DNA of 22,901 nucleotides from NCBI GenBank assembly GCA_036399495.1, contig DASWMZ010000076.1:1-22901 (forward strand), in the 5' to 3' direction. The notes beneath the pieces are model-generated. The model had not been told where the DNA came from. It ran no database searches and saw nothing but the letters and a program-made list of their open reading frames with translations. The translations under genes were made by a program, and so were the position numbers. The stretch's first letter is position 1. Every line of letters starts with the position of its first letter. Shown here one piece after another: positions 1 to 8,231 of this stretch. Source of the stretch: Paradesertivirga sp036399495. Its GTDB lineage: Bacteria; Bacteroidota; Bacteroidia; Sphingobacteriales; Sphingobacteriaceae.

Positions 1-77
1 AAGATAAAGCGCAGGGAATCTCCTGTTATTTGACTGATGCTTCGAAAAGGTCTTCGGCTAGTGCTTCCAAACAGTGC
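1..77. other. Left-edge stretch, no gene recognised
   Basis: The plus strand is open from base 3 to a TAA at 96-98 in one frame. The encoded string is rich in Ser and Lys and runs through the A-tract of the neighbouring terminator, so it is probably not a real gene end. The minus strand also shows short open frames with no family I recognise. It could be the tail of an unseen gene or plain intergenic DNA. Confidence 0.3.
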
Positions 78-126
78 AAAAAAAAAACCGTCCCATAATT
101 GCTTATGAGACGGCCTCTTTTTGTTT
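78..126 (-). terminator. Intrinsic terminator, probably bidirectional
   Basis: A 10-bp stem (88-97 with 104-113, loop ATTGCT) forms downstream of the L,D-transpeptidase gene. Read on the minus strand all ten pairs form, one as a G-U wobble, and the hairpin is followed by ten T residues (the A-tract at 78-87). Read on the plus strand one pair is a mismatch, but a T-rich tail follows (117-126). It fits a strong terminator for the minus-strand gene and a weaker one for anything entering from the left. Confidence 0.8.
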
Positions 127-165
127 ACGAATTTTGCTTCTAGTCAACGAAGATGTCCTCCCTTA

Positions 166-1254
166 TTATTTCGATAAACTAACTAGTCCTTTATCGTGGC
201 CATAAATATCTTCTCTGAAATTGATATTTCCTGATCCATCTACCCACGCGGTGTAATAACTAATTGATACCGGAACAGGAGTTTTTAATGTTACAGCTCT
301 CTCAGAAGATCCATTCATCGCATTTCTAATGGAAATTTCGTTCCATTTTGGATCGTCTTTTAAAAGATATTTAGCCAGTTCCAATGGTTGACTGAGGCGT
401 ATACAGCCATGACTAAAGGCGCGTTTATTTCTTGCGAACAGGGCTTTAGCAGGCGTGTCATGAAAATAGATATCATATTTATTAGGGAACAGGAATTTAA
501 CTTTTCCCAAAGAGTTTTTAGGTCCGGGTTTTTGACGGATTTCCGGTACGCCATTTCTAGTCCCTACAATCTCCATCTGATTCATTCTTAAATATCTTCC
601 ATTTCGTTTTACAGCCGGAAGAATTTCGTTTTTAACAATAGACTCAGGAATATTCCAATACGGACTAAACACGATTTGTGTTAGAGCATCTGAAAACACC
701 ATTGTTTTATTCGTTGTTTTTCCCACAACAATATCCATACTCAACACTTCATGCCCATTTTCGAACGCATGAAGTTTATATTCGGGAATGTTAGCTACTA
801 TACGCTTGCCTTGTGTTTCGGTGTTTTCCTTAAGCAATCTTTCTTTGTTAACACGAAGTTGGTTGATTCGCGTATCCAACGGAACGTTCAGGGCTTTAAG
901 AAAGGTAGCATCTACGATTCCAGTTTGCTCTAAGCCGTGCCTAGCCTGAAACTTTCTGACTGCGTCCCCCATTCTTCGGTTGCCTGCAAAAAGATTTCCG
1001 GACTTAAAATCACCTAAAAGCTCTAAGCGCTTTTCAATTTCCTTCATTGGTTCAGAACTCTCGTCAACGGGTGTAGTAGCGGGCAAAGAAATTGCCCTCC
1101 AATCATTCTTGCTCTTTAGCTCTTCTAAGCGGCTAATAGCATTTTCAATCTTCTCGTACTGTTCCTGGCTGTTGCCTGATGTATTTTGTGCAAAAACGAT
1201 ATTTGATGATAGTATTGTAACGAACATTGCTATCACAAAGTGATTTTTTTTCAT
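166..1254 (-). CDS. L,D-transpeptidase, YcbB (LdtD) class, short form
   Basis: Periplasmic peptidoglycan transpeptidase of 362 residues that would make 3-3 crosslinks or attach proteins to peptidoglycan through a catalytic Cys. The start used is the ATG at 1254, because the next residues form a signal peptide (MKKNHFVIAMFVTILSSNIV, then FAQ). An in-frame start at 1419 would put an unlikely 55-residue stretch before it. Residues about 70-123 are a peptidoglycan-binding domain. The YkuD domain covers about 150-300, with His265 and the S281-H-G-C284 motif. The stretch around residues 240-290 (RQKPGPKNSLG, then FPNKYDIYFHDTP) is typical of the YcbB class. From memory, members of that class are usually over 500 residues with an N-terminal scaffold region. 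Here the mature protein begins close to the peptidoglycan-binding part, so that scaffold is missing. Single gene with its own terminator, divergent from the hydrolase gene. Confidence 0.9.
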   Translation of the reverse strand: MKKNHFVIAMFVTILSSNIVFAQNTSGNSQEQYEKIENAISRLEELKSKNDWRAISLPATTPVDESSEPMKEIEKRLELLGDFKSGNLFAGNRRMGDAVRKFQARHGLEQTGIVDATFLKALNVPLDTRINQLRVNKERLLKENTETQGKRIVANIPEYKLHAFENGHEVLSMDIVVGKTTNKTMVFSDALTQIVFSPYWNIPESIVKNEILPAVKRNGRYLRMNQMEIVGTRNGVPEIRQKPGPKNSLGKVKFLFPNKYDIYFHDTPAKALFARNKRAFSHGCIRLSQPLELAKYLLKDDPKWNEISIRNAMNGSSERAVTLKTPVPVSISYYTAWVDGSGNINFREDIYGHDKGLVSLSK

Positions 1255-1320
1255 ATTAAGTGTGTTTGAGTAAGTATTACAAATTTTAAGCCAGCACTTT
1301 ATTATTGTTGTGTTCGTAAT

Positions 1321-1351
1321 ATAAAGTAGTTGCCTGCGTTCTTGAATCAAA
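1321..1351 (-). promoter_or_regulatory. Possible promoter of the L,D-transpeptidase gene
   Basis: On the minus strand a TTTG (1348-1351) is followed after 19 bases by TACTTTAT (1321-1328). This resembles the Bacteroidota TTTG / TAnnTTTG pattern but departs from it in the last two bases. It lies about 67 bases upstream of the chosen ATG. Weak match, placed by position. Confidence 0.3.
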
Positions 1352-1447
1352 CGTCGCGAGAAAGTACCAAAGTAAAAGGGGAATGTTTTGGTAACTAACA
1401 TCTTAAGTTTTAAGTACAAGGATGTTTATTAACGTAACTCAAGAATA

Positions 1448-3274
1448 GTGAAGGGGAATTTTAAAACCAATAAAGCCGGAAGTCATCTTTTCCAGTTTTC
1501 CATTTTTTTACTGATCATTTTATTTGGAAGCTTTTACAATCGTGTCAACGAGAAAGACATCGTAAAAGAACTTAGCTCTCGGGCGGATTTACAGAAATCT
1601 ACTGTGCTGTTAAATAATCAGATCCAAACACTTCCATTAAGAGATCTTACTTATCGAAGAATAGTCAGTATTAATGCAGGGGCTGCTTTTGCTTCTGAGT
1701 TTAATACTATGCTTAATAATTATGCGCCTGTTAAAGCGTATAATTTAAAGAACGTTAACGCAAATGATCTAAACCCTTTCAGTACTTTGATTATTCAGGT
1801 TAGTGCCGAAACAGTATACCGGCCTGAGACTATATCATTTATAATTGAGGCCCAAAAAACGAAAGAAGTGATTGTCGCAGGTTTTGGTAATACTTCTGCC
1901 TTGCAAAGACTCGATCAATTTAACTTTCCCATTTTATGGACACCGGATTTAAGTGTTGCTGCTGTAGAACACGGGGCACAGGTAATATTCGGAGGTATTG
2001 CAGCTCAAGGAAAGCTGACTGCCAATGTAAGTCCTAAATATACCGCCGGAACTGGATTTATTACTTCTAAAATCCGCTTAAAGTATGCTTTACCAGAAGA
2101 ACTGGGTATACACTCGTCTAAACTAAACCGCATTGATAATATTGTTGAAGAAGCCATTCGGGAGCATGCTACCCCAAGTGCAGTAGTAATGGTTGTAAAA
2201 GATGGTAACGTAATCTTTAATAAAGCATACGGAGCGCATACTTACGATGGCGACAAACCTGCAGCAGTTAACGATATTTATGATGTTGCCTCGGTGACAA
2301 AAATTGCTGCCACCACTGTGGCAACAATGAAACTGTATGAGCAACATAAAATAGATCTGGATGCTGGTATAGGAAGTTACTTACCCGATGCACGGTTGAG
2401 TAATAAAGCTCAAATCCCTGTACATGATGTGATGCTGCACGAAGCAGGTTTTGTAAATCTGGATTTTTGCAGCGATCTCCGCGCTTCTGATCATTCACGA
2501 GATTCTTCAGTGTTTTTTCCTGTAAAGGTCGCCGACAACTACTACGTTCGCAGAAATTATTACCAGGATGTGATGTGGCCCAAAATGCTTCGTTCGCCAC
2601 TGCCAACGCGTGGCAAATATGTGTACAGCGATATAAGCATGTATGTGATGAAGGAGATTGTTGAACATCAGGCGCAAAAGCCGCTAGACAAATATGTTCT
2701 GGATGAATTTTACAGACCTCTGGGAATGCGCACTGCCGGATTCAATCCGCGAAGACGCTTTGACAAAGATCAAATTGTACCCACCGAGCGCGATAATTAT
2801 TTCAGAAAAACATTGCTCCAAGGTTATGTTCACGATTCCGGGGCTTCTTTGGTAGACGGCGTATCTGGTCATGCTGGCTTGTTCGCAAGTGCTAATGATC
2901 TGGCCATTCTTAACCAAATGCTCTTAAACGGTGGAACTTATGGCGGAGTGCAATACTTCAAGCCAGAGACTGTTGAATTGTTCACCAGCAGGCAATCAAA
3001 TGTTAGCCGTCGTGGGTTTGGTTTTGACAGGGGTAACGGTGTTAGCTATCCATCAAAATTAGCTTCCGCCGACACTTATGGTCACACCGGATACACTGGT
3101 ACTTGCGTGTGGGTAGATCCCAAACATAAACTTGTCTATATCTTTTTATCTAATCGTGTTTATCCCTCTGCAACTAATAAACTAAACTCACTTCGTATCC
3201 GACCCAGGATTCAGGATGCAGTTTATGAAGCTATTTTCGAAGGTAACGGTAACTACGCTAGCTTAGGAAATTAA
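1448..3274 (+). CDS. GH3 C-terminal domain + AmiE-like serine hydrolase (NagZ-AmiE fusion lacking the glycosidase domain)
   Basis: 608-residue protein. The start is GTG at 1448, since no upstream ATG exists before the stop at 1430 and the first codons give a signal anchor (residues 14-30). Residues about 38-205 look like the C-terminal domain of family-3 glycoside hydrolases, including a LLNNQIQTLPL segment and a VAGFGNTSAL segment. Residues 215-600 form a class C beta-lactamase-type serine hydrolase with S282-V-T-K285, Y393-S-D395 and H546-T-G548. In Bacteroidota these two parts are normally preceded by a GH3 catalytic barrel in a protein of about 1000 residues, equivalent to fused NagZ and AmiE (N-acetylglucosaminidase plus N-acetylmuramoyl-L-alanine amidase). 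The barrel and its nucleophile Asp are absent here. The inferred role is muropeptide amide cleavage at the membrane or in the periplasm, in keeping with the divergent L,D-transpeptidase. An esterase or D,D-peptidase role is possible. A drug-resistance role is not implied. Confidence 0.82.
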   Translation: MKGNFKTNKAGSHLFQFSIFLLIILFGSFYNRVNEKDIVKELSSRADLQKSTVLLNNQIQTLPLRDLTYRRIVSINAGAAFASEFNTMLNNYAPVKAYNLKNVNANDLNPFSTLIIQVSAETVYRPETISFIIEAQKTKEVIVAGFGNTSALQRLDQFNFPILWTPDLSVAAVEHGAQVIFGGIAAQGKLTANVSPKYTAGTGFITSKIRLKYALPEELGIHSSKLNRIDNIVEEAIREHATPSAVVMVVKDGNVIFNKAYGAHTYDGDKPAAVNDIYDVASVTKIAATTVATMKLYEQHKIDLDAGIGSYLPDARLSNKAQIPVHDVMLHEAGFVNLDFCSDLRASDHSRDSSVFFPVKVADNYYVRRNYYQDVMWPKMLRSPLPTRGKYVYSDISMYVMKEIVEHQAQKPLDKYVLDEFYRPLGMRTAGFNPRRRFDKDQIVPTERDNYFRKTLLQGYVHDSGASLVDGVSGHAGLFASANDLAILNQMLLNGGTYGGVQYFKPETVELFTSRQSNVSRRGFGFDRGNGVSYPSKLASADTYGHTGYTGTCVWVDPKHKLVYIFLSNRVYPSATNKLNSLRIRPRIQDAVYEAIFEGNGNYASLGN

Positions 3275-3368
3275 TAATTTTATTAGTTATTTCGCATCGA
3301 AATTTAGAACATTCACTTCTTTTGTTTATATTACTACTATAAATTAAACCAGTTAATTTATAAACCTC

Positions 3369-4574
3369 ATGGCCACTAAGAAGCAAGGGATTCCTGAGCA
3401 GATGGGTGATTTTTTTTCGAATATCTTTTCAACCGAACTTTGGCCAGCCCGCTGGCATTGCGGCAGTTGGTCTGATTTCCATGGTTGGCTTTATATTATA
3501 TCTGATCTGATGATCTGGGCTGCTTATTTTGCAATCCCACTGCTATTGTTTCGCCTTATCTCAAAAAGAACTGATCTTCCTTTCCCAAAAATTTTCTGGC
3601 TTTTTATATCCTTTATTCTTCTCTGCGGTTTAACCCATTTAATGGATGCTGTAATATTCTGGTGGCCGGCTTATCGACTAAGTGCAGTCATCCGTTTTGT
3701 GGCTGGAATTGTGTCGCTTTTTACGGTGTATGCCTTATATAAAATACTTCCACTTGTGTATACTTTAAGAACTGCCAAACAACTTGAGGTAGAAATTGAA
3801 CAGCGTAAACAGGCGGAAGAAGAAGTCAGAGTCCAAATGCTGGAACATGAGAAAACTAAGGAATTACTAAAAGTTAAAGATGATTTTATTAATCTCGCAT
3901 CTCATGAACTAAAAACCCCGTTGACTGTAATTCAGGGATATCTTCACATTATTCAAATGAAGTCTGTTGAGAATGATTCCGGCGGTCGTGAATTTATTAC
4001 TAAAGCCACAAATCAAACAGCGAAACTTACCAACCTGATTAACAACCTTTTTAACGTCTCTAAAATGCAAATGGGTTTAGATCAATTGACTCTGAGCCGT
4101 TTTAATTTAATGGATATTTCGAATGAATGTGCCCGTGGTTTTAATGAGCAATTGAACCGGAACATCACGATAAAAGCTGAAGGGGAGTTTATTATTGAGG
4201 CAGATAAAGTAAAAATTAAACAGGTTTTGAATAATCTGATAGATAATGCTTTAAAATATTCCACTCCAAATGACGAAGTAATAATAATTGTACAAAGGCA
4301 AGGTGATCGTGTTAAGCTTAATATTCAGGATTTTGGATTGGGCATAGAAGACGAAAAGATCAAGCATGTTTTCGATCGATATTATCGCGTAGAACATACC
4401 AGTCAAAATTATTCTGGAATGGGTTTAGGGCTTTATATCTGCGCCCAGATCATCAATCAACATGGTGGAACTATAGGAGTTGAAAGCAAATTGGGAAAAG
4501 GAAGTACCTTCTGGTTTGAACTAAATCTCTCGCCCGTTTCTAAAAATGCCGGTGATGAGCTTATAGCATCTTAG
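3369..4574 (+). CDS. Ethylene-receptor-like sensor histidine kinase
   Basis: 401-residue membrane kinase. Three hydrophobic helices (about 40-62, 75-97, 104-126) match the plant ETR1 ethylene-binding domain as I recall it. D46, Y53, I56 and P57 in helix 1 and C86 and H90 in helix 2 fall at a constant offset of 21 from ETR1 D25, Y32, I35, P36, C65 and H69. C65 and H69 are the copper ligands in ETR1. A coiled coil (about 133-172) follows, then HisKA with His179 (ASHELKTP) and an HATPase with its N-box (N289, N293), G1 (D321-F-G-L-G325), F-box (F335) and G2 (G350-M-G-L-G354). There is no GAF, PAS or receiver domain, unlike plant receptors. It should autophosphorylate His179. No response regulator is adjacent; a lone receiver protein lies 7 kb away at 11411. 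Ethylene or another small ligand bound through Cu(I) is inferred from the residues, not shown. Confidence 0.88.
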   Translation: MATKKQGIPEQMGDFFSNIFSTELWPARWHCGSWSDFHGWLYIISDLMIWAAYFAIPLLLFRLISKRTDLPFPKIFWLFISFILLCGLTHLMDAVIFWWPAYRLSAVIRFVAGIVSLFTVYALYKILPLVYTLRTAKQLEVEIEQRKQAEEEVRVQMLEHEKTKELLKVKDDFINLASHELKTPLTVIQGYLHIIQMKSVENDSGGREFITKATNQTAKLTNLINNLFNVSKMQMGLDQLTLSRFNLMDISNECARGFNEQLNRNITIKAEGEFIIEADKVKIKQVLNNLIDNALKYSTPNDEVIIIVQRQGDRVKLNIQDFGLGIEDEKIKHVFDRYYRVEHTSQNYSGMGLGLYICAQIINQHGGTIGVESKLGKGSTFWFELNLSPVSKNAGDELIAS

Positions 4575-4628
4575 TTTATTCAAACTATCTTCAAAATAGC
4601 ACTATCTTTCGTGAATTAATCTACTTAT

Positions 4629-5570
4629 ATGTCAGCACGTACTAAAACACGAATTGTAGTTATTGGGGTAGGAGCAGTAGGCTCTACCACTGCGTTTACC
4701 TTGTTACTACGTAACCGGATGGATGAACTGGTGCTCATAGATGCAAACAAAGAAAAAGCGATTGGCGATGCGCTTGATATGAACCACGGACTGCCGTTTT
4801 TAAGTGGAGCCAAAATATGGGCAGGCGATTATCCGGATTGTGCCGAAGCGGATATCATTATCATCACAGCAGGTGCTGCTCAGAAGCCCGGAGAATCAAG
4901 AATTGATTTGCTGAAGCGTAACGTTTCTATATATGAAGGAATAACGGATGAGGTACTTAAGTATAATAAAGACGGTATTTTATTGATAGCATCCAATCCA
5001 GTAGATGTGATGGCGTACTTTACCTTTAAGAAATCTGGCAGGCCGGCTAAGCGAATTATAGGCTCGGGAACATTGTTGGACAGTGCCCGTTTCCGTTATT
5101 TAATCGGTCAGAAATTAAACATTGATCCTCGCAGTGTTCATGCTCACATTGTAGGCGAACATGGCGATTCTGAACTTCCTTTATGGAGTCTGGCGAATAT
5201 TGCCGGTACTGATTTAAACCTTTCTGATAGTGATAAAGAGGAAGTATTCGATCACACTAAAAATGCAGCTTACCAAATTATCAAAGCAAAAGGTGCAACC
5301 TATTACGCTATAGCATTAGCGCTGGATAGAATTTGTACAGCTATTCTCAAAAACGAAGCTTCAGTATTGAATGTGTCCACCTTGCTGAACGATTATCACG
5401 GCGTGTCTGATGTTTACCTGGGAGTTCCTTGTATTGTAGATCGAACTGGAATAAGGGAAATTCTTCCGTTAAAAATCAATGATGTGGAGAAGGAACAACT
5501 AAATAAGTCTGCGGATAAACTAAAAGAAATTATAAGCTCGATTTCTATGGAAAGCTTTCCAAAAGTTTAG
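4629..5570 (+). CDS. ldh: L-lactate dehydrogenase
   Basis: Cytoplasmic NAD-dependent enzyme interconverting pyruvate and L-lactate, 313 residues, the usual length. The Rossmann motif is G13-V-G15-A-V-G18 with Asp38 to bind the NAD ribose. The substrate-specificity loop reads GAAQKPGESR with Gln85, the lactate-dehydrogenase residue; malate dehydrogenases carry Arg there. R91, N123, the D151/R154 pair and the active-site H178 in GEHGDSE are present. It stands alone, 54 bases after the kinase gene. A TATCTTTC at 4603-4610 resembles a -7 element but has no good -33 partner. The last codons form the left arm of the stem-loop shared with the convergent trp operon. Confidence 0.93.
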   Translation: MSARTKTRIVVIGVGAVGSTTAFTLLLRNRMDELVLIDANKEKAIGDALDMNHGLPFLSGAKIWAGDYPDCAEADIIIITAGAAQKPGESRIDLLKRNVSIYEGITDEVLKYNKDGILLIASNPVDVMAYFTFKKSGRPAKRIIGSGTLLDSARFRYLIGQKLNIDPRSVHAHIVGEHGDSELPLWSLANIAGTDLNLSDSDKEEVFDHTKNAAYQIIKAKGATYYAIALALDRICTAILKNEASVLNVSTLLNDYHGVSDVYLGVPCIVDRTGIREILPLKINDVEKEQLNKSADKLKEIISSISMESFPKV

Positions 5571-5583
5571 AGCTTTTGGAAAG
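5555..5583. terminator. Perfect 11-bp stem-loop between convergent ldh and trpA
   Basis: CTTTCCAAAAG (5555-5565) pairs without mismatch with CTTTTGGAAAG (5573-5583) around a 7-base loop. The left arm and loop include the last codons and stop of ldh, and the hairpin ends 7 bases from the trpA stop. Neither strand has a clear T-tract after it. It may act as a shared 3' end or RNA-stability element rather than a standard intrinsic terminator. Confidence 0.55.
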
Positions 5584-5589
5584 TTATGA

Positions 5590-6384
5590 TTAAATGTCTG
5601 CGTTAATAATACTCTCGTTTTTGATTGAACTTATGAACTCAGGTATCTTTTCAATATAACCTTCTTCACCTAACAACTTCACAAAAGCACTTCCTACTAT
5701 GGCACCGTTTGCATATTGGCTGGCTTTTCTAAAACTCTTATTATCCGAAATTCCAAAACCAATCATTGTTGGGTTTTGAAGGTTCATGTTCTTTAAGCGT
5801 AGGAAATAATCTTCGGTAACGTCAGTCAGCGCAAGATTTTTACCCGTGGTAGAAGATGATGATAACAGGTAAATAAAACCGTTGGTTAAATTATCGATCT
5901 TGCGAATTCGTTCGTCCGAAGTCTGAGGAGTAATCAGAAATATATTACTCAAATTGCTCCCTTTAAAGCATTCCTGGTACATTTCTTCATATTCATACAT
6001 CGGCAGATCAGGCGCTATAACACCATCAACGCCAACTTCTTTACATGCTGCACAAAATCTTTCTACACCGTATTGAAGAATCGGATTGACATAACCCATC
6101 AATAATACTGGTATAGAAACATGTTTTCTCAGATCTTTCAACTGCTCAAATAGAACGGTCAAAGTCATTCCATTTTCAATGGATTTAAGGGAGCTATTTT
6201 GAATAACAGGGCCATCGGCAAGAGGATCCGAATAAGGAATTCCTATCTCAAGAAAATCTGCACCGGCTTTCTCAAGTGCCGAGGCTATTCTAATAGTGCT
6301 GTCCAATTCCGGGTAACCGGCAGTAAAATATATTGAGAGAACGTTCTCTTTCTTTTGTTCGAAAAGTTGCTTTATTCTATTCAT
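5590..6384 (-). CDS. trpA: Tryptophan synthase alpha chain
   Basis: 264-residue TIM-barrel subunit that cleaves indole-3-glycerol phosphate to indole and glyceraldehyde-3-phosphate and passes indole to TrpB. The catalytic pair is Glu46 (in DFLEIGIPYSDP) and Asp57 (in LADGP), matching Salmonella E49 and D60 with the same 11-residue spacing. A phosphate-binding GFGIS segment lies near residue 208. It is the last gene of the operon and starts 12 bases after trpB. Its stop adjoins the stem-loop shared with ldh. Confidence 0.96.
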   Translation of the reverse strand: MNRIKQLFEQKKENVLSIYFTAGYPELDSTIRIASALEKAGADFLEIGIPYSDPLADGPVIQNSSLKSIENGMTLTVLFEQLKDLRKHVSIPVLLMGYVNPILQYGVERFCAACKEVGVDGVIAPDLPMYEYEEMYQECFKGSNLSNIFLITPQTSDERIRKIDNLTNGFIYLLSSSSTTGKNLALTDVTEDYFLRLKNMNLQNPTMIGFGISDNKSFRKASQYANGAIVGSAFVKLLGEEGYIEKIPEFISSIKNESIINADI

Positions 6385-6396
6385 TGAATACGACTA

Positions 6397-7578
6397 TTAA
6401 AATCCAAAGTACTTCATGTAATTATCGAGATCCTTATCACCTCGTCCCGACAGGCAAACCACAACTGTTTCATCGCCTTTGAAATCCATTTTAGCAAGGT
6501 GAGCAAAAGCATGAGCACTTTCGATAGCTGGTATAATTCCTTCGAGCCTGGTTAATTCTAAACCGGCGTTTAATGCTTCTTCATCCGTGATACTCACATA
6601 TTGCGCACGTTTGGCGGTGTGTAAATGGGCATGTTGCGGTCCGATTCCCGGATAGTCTAAACCTGCTGATATCGAATACGGTTCGATAACCTGTCCGTCT
6701 TGGGTTTGCATCACAATGGAGCGGCTGCCATGAAGTACACCTTCGGTACCAAGATAAGTTGTAGCTGCTGATTCGCCTGTATCCACACCTTTTCCAGCGG
6801 CTTCTACGGCGATAAGTTTTACATCAGGTTCATCTAAGAAATGATAAAACATTCCGATCGCGTTACTTCCTCCACCAACACAAGCCATCACATAATCAGG
6901 AGTTTCCTTGCCTGTTTTTTCTTTTAACTGCCATCTGGTTTCTTCCGAAATAATCGCTTGTAAACGAGCCACCATATCGGGGTAAGGGTGCGGCCCAACA
7001 GCCGAACCAATAATGTAGTGCGTATCTACAGGGTTATTAATCCAATCGCGTAAAGCTTCATTAGTAGCATCCTTTAAAGTCTGGCTGCCAGAGGTTGCCG
7101 GAATAACGGTTGCCCCCATCATTTTCATGCGGGCCACATTTGGTGCCTGTCTTTCAATATCTACGGCACCCATGTAAACCACACATTCAATTCCTTTTAA
7201 GGCGCAAACGGTCGCGGTAGCAACACCATGCTGCCCAGCACCTGTTTCTGCTATAATTCGGGTTTTGCCAAGCCGTTGTGCTAATAAAATCTGACCGACC
7301 GTATTATTGATTTTATGCGCTCCGGTATGATTTAAATCCTCTCGTTTGAGATAAATATTTGCACCATATTTTTCTGAAAGTCGTTTAGCCAGGTAAAGAG
7401 GCGAGGGGCGTCCAACATAATCCCTCAGCAGTTGCTGATATTCCTCCTGGAATGCGGGTTCGTAGATAATGTCGAGGTATTTTGTTCTTAATTCTTCTAC
7501 ATTAGGATAAAGCATTTCCGGAATGTAAGCTCCGCCGAAAGTGCCATAATATCCTTTTTCATTTACGTGATAACTCAT
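6397..7578 (-). CDS. trpB: Tryptophan synthase beta chain
   Basis: 393-residue PLP enzyme that joins indole and serine to give L-tryptophan, working as an alpha2-beta2 complex with TrpA. The PLP lysine is Lys89 in NHTGAHKINN, the catalytic Glu111 is in AETGAGQHG, and the glycine-rich phosphate-binding segment is CVGGGSNAIG. The start at 7578 gives the family N-terminus with its YGTFGGAYIPEML stretch. The ATG overlaps the stop of trpF by four bases (ATGA), so translation is probably coupled. Confidence 0.97.
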   Translation of the reverse strand: MSYHVNEKGYYGTFGGAYIPEMLYPNVEELRTKYLDIIYEPAFQEEYQQLLRDYVGRPSPLYLAKRLSEKYGANIYLKREDLNHTGAHKINNTVGQILLAQRLGKTRIIAETGAGQHGVATATVCALKGIECVVYMGAVDIERQAPNVARMKMMGATVIPATSGSQTLKDATNEALRDWINNPVDTHYIIGSAVGPHPYPDMVARLQAIISEETRWQLKEKTGKETPDYVMACVGGGSNAIGMFYHFLDEPDVKLIAVEAAGKGVDTGESAATTYLGTEGVLHGSRSIVMQTQDGQVIEPYSISAGLDYPGIGPQHAHLHTAKRAQYVSITDEEALNAGLELTRLEGIIPAIESAHAFAHLAKMDFKGDETVVVCLSGRGDKDLDNYMKYFGF

Positions 7579-8231
7579 ATGTATTCTTGTCCCTGAAGGG
7601 GGACGTTTAGTTCGTTAAAAAAAGTTCTTAATTTTTCAATATCCTTTACTCCAGGCTCAAGTTCAAACTTACTGTTTAAATCAAGTGCGAATAATCTGCT
7701 ATCGTTTATTTTTTTTATTTCTGAAAGATGCTCCAGACTTAAACCACCGCTTAAAAAGTATGAGATTTGTAAGTTATATCCCGATAAAATATTCCAATTA
7801 AATGTCTTTCCCGACCCGCCATGTTGTTCGGTTTGGGTATCAAACAAAAAATAATTTATAGCATCTTTATAACTATTTAACTGGCTGAAATCGAATATAC
7901 TATATAATCCGAATGCTTTAATTACTTCAACATCATATTTTTTTAATTCGCCACAATATTCAGGTGTTTCATTTCCATGTAACTGCACAGCATTTAATTT
8001 AAATCTTTCGATTTTTTCAACCACCACATCAAAACTCTCATCCACAAAAACACCTGTTTTTTTAATCGAATTTGGTAAAGCATTTAGCAACCCTTCATCA
8101 ACTTCTTCAACAAAGCGTTTCGATTTAGAATAAAAAATAAAGCCGATGTAGTCCGGATTTAAAACAGCAAGCTGCCTGATATTTTCGGCATTTTGCATTC
8201 CACAAACTTTCAGCTTTAATTGCGATTTCAT
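7575..8231 (-). CDS. trpF: Phosphoribosylanthranilate isomerase
   Basis: 218-residue TIM-barrel enzyme converting N-(5-phosphoribosyl)anthranilate to CdRP, the third step from chorismate. General base Cys10 (KVCGM) and general acid Asp131 (FLFDT, followed by GGSGKTFNW) are present, as is the SGGL phosphate loop at 161-164. It overlaps trpD by one base (TAATG) and trpB by four. The product CdRP would need TrpC, which is not encoded between trpD and trpF as it often is. Confidence 0.94.
   Translation of the reverse strand: MKSQLKLKVCGMQNAENIRQLAVLNPDYIGFIFYSKSKRFVEEVDEGLLNALPNSIKKTGVFVDESFDVVVEKIERFKLNAVQLHGNETPEYCGELKKYDVEVIKAFGLYSIFDFSQLNSYKDAINYFLFDTQTEQHGGSGKTFNWNILSGYNLQISYFLSGGLSLEHLSEIKKINDSRLFALDLNSKFELEPGVKDIEKLRTFFNELNVPLQGQEYI

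Noticed and set aside
3..98. The open plus-strand frame at the left edge as the 3' end of a gene
   Set aside because: Its last codons are the A-tract and hairpin of the terminator, and the composition is unlike a known protein; it cannot be supported from so little sequence.
2268..2606. A 112-residue minus-strand open frame inside the hydrolase gene
   Set aside because: It lies opposite the serine-hydrolase motifs of the plus-strand gene, has no recognisable domain and no plausible start context.
1448..3274. A beta-lactamase giving antibiotic resistance
   Set aside because: The SxxK, YxD and HTG set is shared by many esterases and peptidases, and the GH3 C-terminal domain places it with the NagZ-AmiE wall-recycling proteins.
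4629..5570. Malate dehydrogenase instead of lactate dehydrogenase
   Set aside because: The specificity position holds Gln85 (GAAQKPGES); malate enzymes have Arg there.
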